A program made the position numbers and the translations under genes. Source: a virus. From it: a DNA stretch of 23,313 nucleotides. Where the stretch lies: positions 1 to 23,313 of IMG/VR virus record IMGVR_UViG_3300017917_003154; one strand, written 5' to 3'. The first letter of the stretch is position 1; every line of letters begins with the position of its first letter. This document shows positions 1-10,627 of this stretch, one piece after another. The notes beneath the pieces are model-generated. The model had not been told where the DNA came from, did not search any database, and saw only the letters and a list, made by a program, of their open reading frames with translations.

Positions 1-3000
1 ATTATTCAAATAATTTTGATAGTGTAATGAATTTAATTGTACTATAGATTTGTTAGTTGATATTCCTGTTTCTTGAACAATTTCAATGATATATTTTGTA
101 TATCCATAATTTCCAGAAACTGTGGATATTCCAGGTGACAGTGAAGTTGTTGTTATTTTTGAACTTTCAAATATTGAAAGATTTTTTGTAAGTGTATTAT
201 ACCCAGCATAAGTATTGGTCAATAATTTTAAGTTTCCTTGTACAGTAACCCCTATACCAGTTAATGTGCTGTAAGTAAATTCTATATTTGATCCATTTGT
301 ATTAATTCCTATTGTTCCCAAATCTTTGTAAATTGCCTCTGTATATTTACTAACCAATAGTCCATTTGCAGTATTTACAAATGATGCTTCAAAAGAAGAT
401 TCTATATTGTTTGCAATAGATGAAATGCCAATAATCAATGTGCCAGAATTGCAATCAGAAATTGGAATTGAATAAATTACTGATGTTGAAGCAATACCAA
501 CTCCATAATTTTGACAGAATTCAACATTCTTACTATATCCAAAAGATGTTGTTGCTATTCCAACAGAAGATGGAACAGTTTCTTTAATTGCTTTAATATC
601 AATTGTTAAAAATGGATTAATTGGTTGGAAAGATAATACTACTTCATTTGGATTTGTATCACTAACACTTCCAATAAATTCTCCTAAATGAGCGTTATTT
701 CCTAAGTTAAATGAGTCATAATAGTAAGAATATCCAGTTAAATTAATAGTGTCTCCACTTCTACACACTAAAAGTTCAAATATTTCTGGATAAATAAAAT
801 CTCCCAAAAATGAATTTGTTGCAGTGAGATAAAATTCGTACTTTATAGTATTTGACGATGAAGATAATGTGTTATCAACTGGAATTGATGGTTTTGTTGG
901 TTGATTTATAAAAAGATTTGAAATGTCATCTATTGACAAAACTCTATTGTGAGTTGATTTTAAACTATTTCCAAAGGACAATCTTCCAAATTTTAAATAT
1001 TGTGAATATTCTCCACTTGTATCATCTAAATCTATTTCTTGAGTTAAATCATAATCATGAATTGAATTTACATTGCCATAAGAATTTATTGTTAATAAAT
1101 TAGATACTCCTTTTTCTAAAGTTGTTATTGAAGATCCTATTCCCAATGATTCTACACTAAGATCACTGAATTTTTTATATCCTGCAATATGTGTAATATC
1201 AGATACTGGAGAATTCCAAGTAGAAAATTGTTTTTTGCTTTTTAATGAATATGAGAATTTTTGATAGTAATCATTATCTGATAATTTTTGTATATTTGAT
1301 GACAAGTATCCTCTATTTTCAAATCCACCCAAAGTTTCAGAAACACTTGAGTCTACGTTAAAATAAAAATTAAATTTATTAATATCTACAACTTTACCTT
1401 TTGATTGTGAAGATTTTCCAGTAATAATATCATTGATGGAAATATTTTTTGGATTTTTAGTTTTGATAAGATTTGTTATTGGAGTATTTTTTATATTGTT
1501 GATGATTTGAACATTGTCATTGCTTATATATTCTTTGTTCGAGAATTGATTTTGTTCCAATTCTGCATCAATTACAGGAAGGTATGAATATGGAATCACA
1601 TAAGCATTATATGACTCTGTACTGTCATAAGATCCAGGGTTACTGTAGGTTTGATATTGAATGGTAGCAGCATCCTGAGACCCATAAGCAGGGTCTACTG
1701 AAGTTACTAAAAATGGATTATATTTATTTTGACGAGAATTAAATCCATCAGAAACCATTCCTTCTATAAAAATTTGATCTCCAGCAGAAACTGGCATAGG
1801 ATTAGAAGTAGTAAATCCAGAAGTTGGAGTCTTTACAGTTAATGTGATAGTGTATGGGGAGGACCCTGCAATTAAAGCATTAATAACTTTTAATCCATTT
1901 TGATTATTAATAGAGATGATTTTATTATCACTTGACTTCAATCCAAATCCAGGATTTAATAATTGAACCTGATCTACTGAAGAATTTTTTAAAATTGCTA
2001 TAGATGAAAAATTAGAAATAATTTGATCATCTTTTTCATTGTATAGCTTAATTTGAGGGGCAGTTGTATAATTAGATCCCTGAGATAAAATATTCAAAGA
2101 TTTTACATAATAATTGTCTATTAATTTAATACATGAAAGATTTGATTTTGGCTTTAAAGTTTTATCAAAAGGACATATTAATGATGTATTATTAACTTTT
2201 ACTTTTTCAATTTTTCCAATAGAATAGCTATTTGTAAATAAAGATGCGCCAGATCCAAAATTACTATCAACCCTCAAAATTTGAGGTAATTTAGTATAAC
2301 TAAATCCCTTTGATACCATTTCAATTTTAGATATTGGACCAAAGACATTTTTGGATAATACTGAATATGATAAAATTGAGGGAGAAGTATAGAGCAATCT
2401 TTCAGGTACAGTATTTAAGTTTACTGTAAATGAAAGACTTGTAAGAGAAAAGACAGTAGTTTTAAAATTATACAAACTGTCATTAATTATCAATTTATTA
2501 TGATCTTCTACTGATATATCATTTATTGATCCTGTCAATTTGTAATATAAAGTTTTCGGAGTATGTTCACTAATTGTCAATGTTAACTGCGTAGATGTTT
2601 TGGAAACTTCAATACCATTAAATTTGTTTCCAACATATGGATTTAAGAACTTTTCATCTTGATAAAGATTAAAAGTCTTTCCACTCAATGTTGCACTTGA
2701 TAAATTAAACACCACAACATCATTAGAATAAACATCAATTTTTGGATTAGTTGCAGAATTTATTTTTACTCTATCATCATTAAATGTCACATTAAAAGTT
2801 GTAGTTATCCCAGAAGTGACTTTTAAATTAACAATATCATTTACGTGCAACCCATGAGTGGATGCTGTAGATACCACACATGAAATATTCTTTAAATCTC
2901 CTTTAACAACTTCTCGGTCTGATTCAAATTTGTGAAGATCTGAAGACCCTGAAGATGTGTAAGTTAATATGTTGTCAATATTAGAAATTTGTGATTTAAA

Positions 3001-6000
3001 TGTAACAATCCCAATTACATCATCAGATATTTTTAAAATGTATAATTCTGCTAAAGAAGACAAATCTCCCTTGTTAGTTATTATGCTATTGGCCCCTGCT
3101 GTGTAGACTACTTTATCTCCAGTATTAAATCTATTATTTGGTAAATAAATTCCTCCAAGCTGAACATATTTTGTATATGATACCCCAACTCCTAAAGGAT
3201 AAATTGTCAAAGTATTTCCTAATCCAACAGAAACCGTTGTTCCAATAGAAATTGATTGAGAAGAATAAAAATAATAAGATTCATTTTTAATAGTATTTGT
3301 GGGGATAGAATCTTTTGATAAGAATTGGAATTTATTAGGCAATAATGTAATAGTTTCTGATTTTAAATGAGATATTCCCCCTGAAGGTCTTAAAATATTG
3401 AGTAAGTTATTTTTATAGTCTTTTCCAATAACTTTTACAATTTCACTATTCATGATTAACTGTGAATCTATATCAAAATAATCTAATTTATCATTAATTT
3501 GAATTGATGTTACTATTCCTGTTGTGCTAACAGAAGAAATTCCAGAAGATAAAGTAGATGAAACATCACTTACCACAATATTTTGAATTCCTTCTATATC
3601 TTTGAAAGAAGATGTTGAAATTCCACTTAAAGTTACATAAGATCCATTTTTTAATGAGTGGTATGTTGATGCTATTCCAACTACAATATTTCCACTAGAA
3701 ATAAAAGTTAAATTGGGAATGATAGTAGTTTGAGTAGTAATAGTAGTTACTCCAACTCCATCAACCTCAGAAACTTTAGATATTGCTCCAAATCCAGTGT
3801 TGTTAGCATTATCAAAAATTATAGAATCTCCAACTTCGTAGTTAGTTCCACCATCTAAGATTGTTATTTCATCTATAGATCCAGAAGAAGTTTTTTGTAC
3901 AATTAAATCATTTTCATTTTGATTTGGGAAAAAGTCAAAATACTCATATCTAAATTGACCATCCTCAATTCTATATGGATTAGTACATTTTACAATGTCT
4001 AAATCATTAAAATTTATTTCTTGAGTTTGTTTTAAATCAAAATTTTCATCAACTGGAGTAAAATTATATTCTGGTCCTATTACATAAGGAAACTCTGGTA
4101 TATTATTAGCATCAAATGTGCAAAAATATGCATATACTCCATTAGGATACTCTGGTGTGACACAATATCTCCCGTTATATTTGTCTAAAGTTCCTATGTT
4201 AGAGTTAAAATAGTATTCTTCTACTAAAATTTCAGAAATTCCTGTAGTATTTTGATATGCATAACCACTTCTCATTCTTGAGATTCCACCAGATCCATCA
4301 GGATTTGTGTATCCATATGGTCCATAAATGGGACAACCATCATAAGCCCAACCTACAATTGGAGAATGTGTTGTTGGGGAATTGGGAATATTAAAGAAGT
4401 TTCTTAATTTTTCATTTAAATGATATACTCCATAACTAGTTCCCAAAAGAGAATAGTTTTCCCCAAAAATTAATCCATCTTCAATAGTATTGAACCCATA
4501 TTTTTCTGCTCCATTAACAGTCCAAGATTTTATATTTGCTTTCAATTTAGCACCTGTTCCTACAGGAGTTATATCTATTCTTGTATTTGTTGAGGAATAA
4601 TTTACTCCTCCATTAACTACAATAACGTCAACAATTTGTCCATTATTAATGATTGGATAAAGTTTTGCTCCAAATCCATCGCCAGTGATTACAAATTCAA
4701 ACGTATTAAAATATCCTGATCCAGAAGATTTTACAATTACTTTTTTTATAACCCCATCAATTACTAATGGTTTAAATGACGCTCCAGATCCTTCTATAAT
4801 AGTTAATTTTGGATCATCTTCCCAATTAATTATTTCTTGTGATCCAAATTTATCAATAGAATTATTTACATTTGGATTTTGTTGGACAAAAGCACCAATT
4901 ACTGACCCCTGAACTAATGCAACAAGAGATGCTCCATATCCAACTGTAGTTACTCCAGTTACAGACAATGTTCCTGATATTTTTACCCTAATTGGAGAAT
5001 ATTCTATAAAGTATGTGGTGTAATAATCTACAGATGTAAAGTTTACAATATTTGCTGTAGTTTTTGATGTGGAAAGTCTAAAATTATCATCATCAATTTT
5101 ATCAATGTAATAATTTGTTGCAGTGCTTAACCCTGTTATAGTGGACCCTTGAAATCCAGTTAATGGTTTAAAACTAAAAACAACCTCTTCTCCAGAAACA
5201 AACCCGTGATTCTTTATCGTGATAATGTTATCAAGAACATTGACATTTTCTGCAAGAAAAGATATTTTTTTATACTCAAATTGACCTTCATTTTGAATAA
5301 TATTAACTTGATCAATGACTTGTTTTTTATCAACTGAAATAAAACTTTGAGACCCTCCACCATAAGTCCTAAGAGAAATTAAATTAGTTCCTTGCAGAGC
5401 GTCATTTTTATTAAATGCAATCTTCATTGAAGTTCCTGCTCCAATGTTGACTGCATAATAAATTGAATCATTTATCAGAGATCCATCTGCAACAACTGTT
5501 CCAATTCCAATTGGTGTTGACTTGTAATTTTTATAAATTATTGGTTCTCCAGTAACAAATCTATGTGCAGATTTAAATTTAAAAATATCATTAACAGTAT
5601 CAATTACAGTATCTTTAGTAGTGGCATTAAACTTGACCTCATTAAAGACATTTTTCATCTTAACTTCTGTGACAACAGAAGAATTATTTCCACCTAAAAC
5701 TGATACTGTAGGAGTTTCTATGTAATCAAATCCAGGATCTTCTACTATTATTTTTACTATGTTTCCTTTTAAATTTGGTATGATATTGCTATTGGTTCCA
5801 TTTTCAACATCAATTTTAGGTGGGTTTGTTAGATCATATCCAGAACCAGAATTCAATACAGTTACTGATTCTAGTTCTCCATAATAAAATTTATCATATG
5901 ATTTATAATTCTTTAATTCTATACCATTGACAAAAATACCTAAACTTCCAGGAGTTGTTTTTGTTTTTGTTTCTGCTATTTTTGGAGATTTTGGAAATTT

Positions 6001-8067
6001 TTTAAATAGTTTTCCTGAACTAAATTCTTTGTTATAATGTGATGTGCGTTGTAACTCAATGCTAGTTATCTTACCAGAAAAAATTCCTTTGGTGTCATAT
6101 TCAAAAAATGTGATGTAAGATGAAACGCCAACATTTTCTCTAGATTCTGATAACCTAACTTGGAAAGTGTTTATCCTTGTGGCAAAATATGATCTTCCAG
6201 TAAAAATTCCAACTTCATTTCTAAATCCAGGTGAAGCTGAATAATCTACTACTGATACTTCATCACCAGTTTTTAAATAACTTTCAACATAACCAAAAGA
6301 ATCTAAAGCATATGGAATATTTGAGAAAAATGTAGATGTAAAATCAAATGGAACAATTTGATAGTCTGGAAGACCATTTGTGGTCAAATAATAAGAATCA
6401 TCATCAACATAAGAATCTTGTATGTTTGCACATAGATTTAAATTTGCATAAGAAGATTTTTTCAAAGATCTTCTAACAAGAATTCCTTTCCCTAAAATAT
6501 TTTGTGGTAATGATCCTGCTGGAATTATAAATTCAAAAGAATTTATAACAGTAACTTGAGAATTGATTAAAATAGGAATATTTCCTGTTTTTAAATAGAG
6601 GCTTACAAAATCACCAGTTCTTAGATAATGTGGATATTTGCAAAGAACATTTCCTGTTGATATAGACAATCCTTCTTTTTGATTATTTCTAATCTGTGGA
6701 GTTAAACTACTTACTGCTTTACCAACAAAAATACTAGTAGGTAAATTATAAACTAATGAATTTAAAAAATTAGATGATTCAGTAGATCCTAATGATTCAA
6801 TTTTAATTGGATCTCCTTCTGTCAGGAATAATCCATTAGAATCTTCATATTTGGAAAAAACATTATAAACTCTAAATTTTACAGCAGTTGATAAATCTTT
6901 ATCATATGCATAAACATAATGATTAGAAAATACTTCTGTAGTCCTTAAAATTTGAGTACTAACTCCAGAACACCCTAAAAATTGATTATTAGTTTTATTA
7001 GTGTAAGTAACTGTCAAGGATCCAATTTCTAATGTTCCAGAATTTTCAAATCCTACAGTAGAATCAACAGTAATTGCAGAAGAGCTAGGATCTACAGTTT
7101 CTACTACAAATGTTTTTGGAGTAGATACAAAAGTTCCACTAATACTACCTTTTGGATTTAAATTGTTTGAATAACCAGAAAATATTTGTAATTTATAAAA
7201 ATCTTTTCTATTATTTTTGAACAACTGAACATCATAAATTGATCCAGAAGCTTTGCCAATATTATGCTCAGAAAATTCATCTTGATATAAAGTTTGTCCT
7301 TTAATGTTGAATGGATTGCCACTTATGAGTTCACAAACAAAAGTTTCTACAGACTTCCATTTATCATCAGAAGGTGTAAAGCAATAATCATCGGGTTTAA
7401 TTACTTTTACATTCTCTGCATATAAGACTTTGAACAAAATACTAAAAGCTTCATTTGTTCCTTTAGTTTGATAGAATGATTTAACTTTACTAATAAAGTT
7501 TTGGGGATTAATTTGTGGTGCAAATTCACGTTCCTCAAATCCTGGTGTAAATTGATATTTAATTTTTGTAAAAAATTCTTTTAGAAAAAGATTGCTTAAA
7601 TTATGAACAGTAGAATTTGAAGAATGTTCTGAAGATTCTGTTTGAGAAAATACTAAGAACTCTGGATTATTTTCTTGAGATAAAGATGAAATTCCACTGA
7701 ATCCACGAATACATCCAATAAATGAAGTTGATGTAATTCCTGTATATGTGATGATTTCATTATCAATTTTTAAGAGACCATACTCTTGAGGCCAACCTGC
7801 AGTTGATTCTACATTAATGACATCATCAAAAAAATCTACATCTGAAGATAGTGTAGTTTCTGAAATTAAATTAGTTAAATCAAAACTATCTAAGTCTTTA
7901 TAAGATATTAGATTCTCTGCAATATCTACATTAGAACCTTGAAATTCTTGAGAAATATAGTATTGTTTAAAAAATTCTACAAAGTTTGGATTCTCTGAAA
8001 GAATAAACTCTGGAATTTGATTTTGAACTACATCACTAATTTTAACTACTTTCTTTTCTTGATTCAT
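1..8067 (-). CDS. Giant virion structural protein following gp6, partial (C-terminus beyond left edge)
   Basis: An uninterrupted frame of 2689 codons starts at ATG 8067, one base after the gp6 stop, and is still open at base 1. The N-terminus (MNQEKKVVKISDVVQNQIPE, then FILSENPNFVEFFKQYY) is of the kind that opens large cyanophage structural proteins. About residues 730-1400 contain recurring segments such as VIVKSSGSGYFNT, VLNSGSGYDLTNP and VEDPGFDYIETP, often followed by GdGfGA. Residues about 1215-1330 form a YHYH-type domain (HSPIVGWAYDGCPIYGPYG near 1234-1252, NGRYCVTPEYPNGVYAYF near 1298-1315), with YAYF where the family name motif would be YHYH. Codon use is very AT-rich. By position downstream of gp25 and gp6 it stands where T4 has gp7, so a baseplate or baseplate-fibre role is inferred, not shown. 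Confidence 0.88.
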   Translation of the reverse strand, partial: MNQEKKVVKISDVVQNQIPEFILSENPNFVEFFKQYYISQEFQGSNVDIAENLISYKDLDSFDLTNLISETTLSSDVDFFDDVINVESTAGWPQEYGLLKIDNEIITYTGITSTSFIGCIRGFSGISSLSQENNPEFLVFSQTESSEHSSNSTVHNLSNLFLKEFFTKIKYQFTPGFEEREFAPQINPQNFISKVKSFYQTKGTNEAFSILFKVLYAENVKVIKPDDYCFTPSDDKWKSVETFVCELISGNPFNIKGQTLYQDEFSEHNIGKASGSIYDVQLFKNNRKDFYKLQIFSGYSNNLNPKGSISGTFVSTPKTFVVETVDPSSSAITVDSTVGFENSGTLEIGSLTVTYTNKTNNQFLGCSGVSTQILRTTEVFSNHYVYAYDKDLSTAVKFRVYNVFSKYEDSNGLFLTEGDPIKIESLGSTESSNFLNSLVYNLPTSIFVGKAVSSLTPQIRNNQKEGLSISTGNVLCKYPHYLRTGDFVSLYLKTGNIPILINSQVTVINSFEFIIPAGSLPQNILGKGILVRRSLKKSSYANLNLCANIQDSYVDDDSYYLTTNGLPDYQIVPFDFTSTFFSNIPYALDSFGYVESYLKTGDEVSVVDYSASPGFRNEVGIFTGRSYFATRINTFQVRLSESRENVGVSSYITFFEYDTKGIFSGKITSIELQRTSHYNKEFSSGKLFKKFPKSPKIAETKTKTTPGSLGIFVNGIELKNYKSYDKFYYGELESVTVLNSGSGYDLTNPPKIDVENGTNSNIIPNLKGNIVKIIVEDPGFDYIETPTVSVLGGNNSSVVTEVKMKNVFNEVKFNATTKDTVIDTVNDIFKFKSAHRFVTGEPIIYKNYKSTPIGIGTVVADGSLINDSIYYAVNIGAGTSMKIAFNKNDALQGTNLISLRTYGGGSQSFISVDKKQVIDQVNIIQNEGQFEYKKISFLAENVNVLDNIITIKNHGFVSGEEVVFSFKPLTGFQGSTITGLSTATNYYIDKIDDDNFRLSTSKTTANIVNFTSVDYYTTYFIEYSPIRVKISGTLSVTGVTTVGYGASLVALVQGSVIGAFVQQNPNVNNSIDKFGSQEIINWEDDPKLTIIEGSGASFKPLVIDGVIKKVIVKSSGSGYFNTFEFVITGDGFGAKLYPIINNGQIVDVIVVNGGVNYSSTNTRIDITPVGTGAKLKANIKSWTVNGAEKYGFNTIEDGLIFGENYSLLGTSYGVYHLNEKLRNFFNIPNSPTTHSPIVGWAYDGCPIYGPYGYTNPDGSGGISRMRSGYAYQNTTGISEILVEEYYFNSNIGTLDKYNGRYCVTPEYPNGVYAYFCTFDANNIPEFPYVIGPEYNFTPVDENFDLKQTQEINFNDLDIVKCTNPYRIEDGQFRYEYFDFFPNQNENDLIVQKTSSGSIDEITILDGGTNYEVGDSIIFDNANNTGFGAISKVSEVDGVGVTTITTQTTIIPNLTFISSGNIVVGIASTYHSLKNGSYVTLSGISTSSFKDIEGIQNIVVSDVSSTLSSGISSVSTTGIVTSIQINDKLDYFDIDSQLIMNSEIVKVIGKDYKNNLLNILRPSGGISHLKSETITLLPNKFQFLSKDSIPTNTIKNESYYFYSSQSISIGTTVSVGLGNTLTIYPLGVGVSYTKYVQLGGIYLPNNRFNTGDKVVYTAGANSIITNKGDLSSLAELYILKISDDVIGIVTFKSQISNIDNILTYTSSGSSDLHKFESDREVVKGDLKNISCVVSTASTHGLHVNDIVNLKVTSGITTTFNVTFNDDRVKINSATNPKIDVYSNDVVVFNLSSATLSGKTFNLYQDEKFLNPYVGNKFNGIEVSKTSTQLTLTISEHTPKTLYYKLTGSINDISVEDHNKLIINDSLYNFKTTVFSLTSLSFTVNLNTVPERLLYTSPSILSYSVLSKNVFGPISKIEMVSKGFSYTKLPQILRVDSNFGSGASLFTNSYSIGKIEKVKVNNTSLICPFDKTLKPKSNLSCIKLIDNYYVKSLNILSQGSNYTTAPQIKLYNEKDDQIISNFSSIAILKNSSVDQVQLLNPGFGLKSSDNKIISINNQNGLKVINALIAGSSPYTITLTVKTPTSGFTTSNPMPVSAGDQIFIEGMVSDGFNSRQNKYNPFLVTSVDPAYGSQDAATIQYQTYSNPGSYDSTESYNAYVIPYSYLPVIDAELEQNQFSNKEYISNDNVQIINNIKNTPITNLIKTKNPKNISINDIITGKSSQSKGKVVDINKFNFYFNVDSSVSETLGGFENRGYLSSNIQKLSDNDYYQKFSYSLKSKKQFSTWNSPVSDITHIAGYKKFSDLSVESLGIGSSITTLEKGVSNLLTINSYGNVNSIHDYDLTQEIDLDDTSGEYSQYLKFGRLSFGNSLKSTHNRVLSIDDISNLFINQPTKPSIPVDNTLSSSSNTIKYEFYLTATNSFLGDFIYPEIFELLVCRSGDTINLTGYSYYYDSFNLGNNAHLGEFIGSVSDTNPNEVVLSFQPINPFLTIDIKAIKETVPSSVGIATTSFGYSKNVEFCQNYGVGIASTSVIYSIPISDCNSGTLIIGISSIANNIESSFEASFVNTANGLLVSKYTEAIYKDLGTIGINTNGSNIEFTYSTLTGIGVTVQGNLKLLTNTYAGYNTLTKNLSIFESSKITTTSLSPGISTVSGNYGYTKYIIEIVQETGISTNKSIVQLNSLHYQNYLNN

Positions 8068-8068
8068 C

Positions 8069-9943
8069 TTAATTTCTTATTTTAGTTCCAGACAAATAAC
8101 TTGATTCAGGTGTAAATCTACTTCCAGAAGCATTTTCACCAGAAGAAACTATATCTTTCTCTAATGAAATATTACTTTCGCCAATGTCCAGTTTTAAATA
8201 AACTGATTTTTTGGCAATGATATCATTTGAATATGGTGTTGCTTCAATTTGAATAATGTTATTTGGTTTTAATGTAGAAGATACATTTATATTATCTATA
8301 TTCAAAATTCCATTGACATAATCAACAGTTCCTATGTTATTTGATTGAACTGTAACTTGACCTGCACTGAGAGAAAATAGGAATAATCTGCCAGTTTTCA
8401 TATCTGAATTTGGAGAATCTGAAATATAAACTATATCAGGAATCCCCTTCACATAGAATCCTGAAGACCTAATATTGTATCCACCTTCATCTGTATGAAA
8501 TCTATTTTCAAAGCACACATAATATTTTGTAGCGTCATTTAAAATAGTTCCTACATTCCTTCTAATTTTAACTTTGGTGATGTTTGATGTAATTGAATTA
8601 TTAGTAGCATCAATAACTCTTAAAGATTTACTGTATTTGAATCTTCCTCCAAATTTATTCAAATCAGTAGAATTAGAATAAGTTGTTAAAGAATTTGTGA
8701 TTTGTGTTTGTAAATCACTTACGGAACCAATATAATTTGCATTATAGTAAACTGTAGAGTCAAGTTCCACATAAACAACATTGATATCTACAAATTCAGG
8801 TTTAATTCCTGCTACTGAATACTTTTTAAGAGAATTTAAAATAGATTCTTTAGTTGCTTCTGATAAGTAATCTGAATTTTTTGGTTTTGCTGCAATAAAA
8901 ACCTTTCCATATTGTGGAGGATTTAACTCTTCTCCCCCATATGCAGTGACTGATTCAATATTTGGGTAAATTGATGGTAAAATTGCTTCATAATCACCTG
9001 CTGTAACTGCTCTATATTGGGATGCATACAATCTTGGAGCATAATATCTTACAGATTCTATAGATTGAATATTATCGCCATTTTGAGAAGGAGTATTAGT
9101 GACAACAAAACCTACAGGAGGGGTTACTGAAGCACCAGAATTGTCTGTAAATGATCCAGAGAATGTGAAATTGGATGCACCATTACCTGCTGGACCATTA
9201 GTGACAACATAGGAGACGCTAATTTGATCACCATTGCTTAATTTTTTCCCAAAAATGCCATCTCCAAAGAAAAGTTCATAAGTTTCATCAGAAATTTCTT
9301 GAATTAAGAAGATTTGTGAGGTAGAATTGATGCCAACAATGTTATCTACTGCAGTATATTGCTCATTAGTTCCACCATTACTGACAGTTACCCTAATTGT
9401 AGAGGTATCTACATAAGGATTTGGTATAATAAATTTCTGATTTGGTTGAGAATTGTCTACTGAAAATGTTTTTGTGAGATATGTTCCTTCATAAATGTCA
9501 ATATTAGAGAAAACTGCTTCATTATTTGACACTCCAACAGTAATATCTTCTGGAATTGAAAAAATGTAACTAGTATTATCTAATGAACCTGTACAAACTA
9601 TGCCTGAGTTGAGAGTTAATGTCTTAACTGATGAATTAAGACCTGTTACAATAAAAGAAATATTTGCTTTTGATGCTTTTCGTGACTGTGGAACGAACCC
9701 TATATTCCTTGCAAGAGAGACTACATTCTCTCTAAGGGTTGCACTGTCAAGGAATGCCTCATTTGCCACCATATTGGTGTTGTAGGCAGTCAGATAACTG
9801 TTATAGGCAAGGATATCAATCAGAATAGAAAAGTTAGAACCTTCAAAATCAAAGTCGCTAAAGGTTGAATTTGCCCTTAAGTAATCTTTAATAGAGGCTC
9901 TAATCTGATCGAAGTCCAGATTAGTAAAATCTGTAAATGCCAT
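8069..9943 (-). CDS. 6: Baseplate wedge protein gp6
   Basis: A 624-residue protein of the T4 gp6 / phage baseplate J family, which forms the inner ring of the baseplate that links the wedges. The N-terminus (MAFTDFTNLDFDQIRASIKD, then FEGSNFSILIDILAYNSYLTAYNTNMVANEAFLDSA in residues 34-69) is the strongly conserved gp6 signature; the middle carries the J-like region with ELFFGDGIFGKKL. The ATG overlaps the gp25 stop (TAATG), implying translational coupling, and the giant structural gene follows after one base. The first 110 or so codons are clearly richer in G+C than the rest. Family assignment is confident; the C-terminal 300 residues are less conserved. Confidence 0.95.
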   Translation of the reverse strand: MAFTDFTNLDFDQIRASIKDYLRANSTFSDFDFEGSNFSILIDILAYNSYLTAYNTNMVANEAFLDSATLRENVVSLARNIGFVPQSRKASKANISFIVTGLNSSVKTLTLNSGIVCTGSLDNTSYIFSIPEDITVGVSNNEAVFSNIDIYEGTYLTKTFSVDNSQPNQKFIIPNPYVDTSTIRVTVSNGGTNEQYTAVDNIVGINSTSQIFLIQEISDETYELFFGDGIFGKKLSNGDQISVSYVVTNGPAGNGASNFTFSGSFTDNSGASVTPPVGFVVTNTPSQNGDNIQSIESVRYYAPRLYASQYRAVTAGDYEAILPSIYPNIESVTAYGGEELNPPQYGKVFIAAKPKNSDYLSEATKESILNSLKKYSVAGIKPEFVDINVVYVELDSTVYYNANYIGSVSDLQTQITNSLTTYSNSTDLNKFGGRFKYSKSLRVIDATNNSITSNITKVKIRRNVGTILNDATKYYVCFENRFHTDEGGYNIRSSGFYVKGIPDIVYISDSPNSDMKTGRLFLFSLSAGQVTVQSNNIGTVDYVNGILNIDNINVSSTLKPNNIIQIEATPYSNDIIAKKSVYLKLDIGESNISLEKDIVSSGENASGSRFTPESSYLSGTKIRN

Positions 9944-10347
9944 TAGTATCTGGTTGGTTGTAATATGAAGTTAATTGCTTGTGTTGGAACAGCAAGTCCA
10001 ACAATATCATATGTAATAGTAACATCTAACTCATTATCTTCAGGATATAATGCAACATTTACATCTCTGACCAAAACTCTTGGTTCAAAGTTAGATAAAA
10101 CGGTTCTAATTTCTTCTTGTAAAGGGTCAACAATACCACTATCTGCAAGTTCAAAGAAGTAAGATTCTACTTTTGACCCTAAAAGTGAGTTAAAGAACCT
10201 TTCGCCAACTCTTGTTCTTACTAAATTCACTACAGATCGCTTGATTGCGTCTTCATTTGAGAGTGTTCCAATGTCGTTAGTTACAGGATGCCTTAGAAAA
10301 GACAAGCTGATATCTTTAAATCCCCTTGAAATATTCTCTAAAGGCAC
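9943..10347 (-). CDS. 25: Baseplate wedge protein gp25 (gpW/gp25, lysozyme-like family)
   Basis: 134 residues, the usual size for T4 gp25 and for the related type VI secretion TssE. The sequence NISRGFKDISLSFLRHPVTN at residues 5-24 and RVGERFFNSLLGS at 46-58 are family hallmarks; the C-terminus has the typical VTITYDIVG strand. gp25 binds gp6 in the baseplate wedge and helps initiate sheath assembly. The start is GTG at 10347: a TAG stands in frame three codons upstream and there is no ATG before the conserved block. No clear Shine-Dalgarno precedes it beyond an AGG touching the GTG. A T4-type late promoter box lies about 25 bases upstream, and the stop overlaps the gp6 ATG by one base. Confidence 0.94.
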   Translation of the reverse strand: MPLENISRGFKDISLSFLRHPVTNDIGTLSNEDAIKRSVVNLVRTRVGERFFNSLLGSKVESYFFELADSGIVDPLQEEIRTVLSNFEPRVLVRDVNVALYPEDNELDVTITYDIVGLAVPTQAINFILQPTRY

Positions 10348-10371
10348 CTGTAACTACTGACACATTACTTT

Positions 10372-10379
10372 TATTTATT
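10372..10379 (-). promoter_or_regulatory. T4-type late promoter box before gp25
   Basis: Minus strand reads AATAAATA, matching the NATAAATA late promoter motif reported for cyanomyoviruses (T4: TATAAATA). It lies about 25 bases before the gp25 GTG and overlaps the stop codon of the preceding 81-aa gene, as expected for a late promoter serving gp25, gp6 and the giant gene. Transcription would start roughly 10 bases before the GTG, leaving a very short leader. Confidence 0.7.
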
Positions 10380-10620
10380 GTGGTTTCCCATAGGTTGGTT
10401 CAGTACCATAACTCCAGTCATCATAATCTTCATCATTACGAATTTTCTCATGCATTTCTGTTTGTTCCTTTAAAAAATGCTTAGTTTTTGGAACATCATC
10501 ATGCATAATCTCTTGAATGGTTCTTTTTTCAAGTTTAACTTGATAATCAGTAACTAAATTTGTGGTCCCCCACATCTGATACATGTACTCTTTGTCTCTA
10601 TCTACAGGTAAGTTAGACAT
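10375..10620 (-). CDS. Small unknown protein upstream of gp25 (81 aa)
   Basis: MSNLPVDRDKEYMYQMWGTT begins an acidic, hydrophilic 81-residue protein rich in D, E, K, Y and W, with no membrane segment and no motif I recognise. The start is well supported by TTAGGAGCACAATG, a good Shine-Dalgarno with six bases of spacing. A perfect 8-bp stem-loop ends exactly at the start of that ribosome-binding site. It lies between the terminator of the upstream operon and the late box of gp25, so it begins the structural block; it may be a small virion or assembly factor, but this is only inferred from position. Confidence 0.75.
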   Translation of the reverse strand: MSNLPVDRDKEYMYQMWGTTNLVTDYQVKLEKRTIQEIMHDDVPKTKHFLKEQTEMHEKIRNDEDYDDWSYGTEPTYGKPQ

Positions 10621-10627
10621 TGTGCTC

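Noticed and set aside
9600-9785. Plus-strand 61-aa frame opposite gp6
   Set aside because: Shadow frame opposite a strongly conserved gene, with no start signals.
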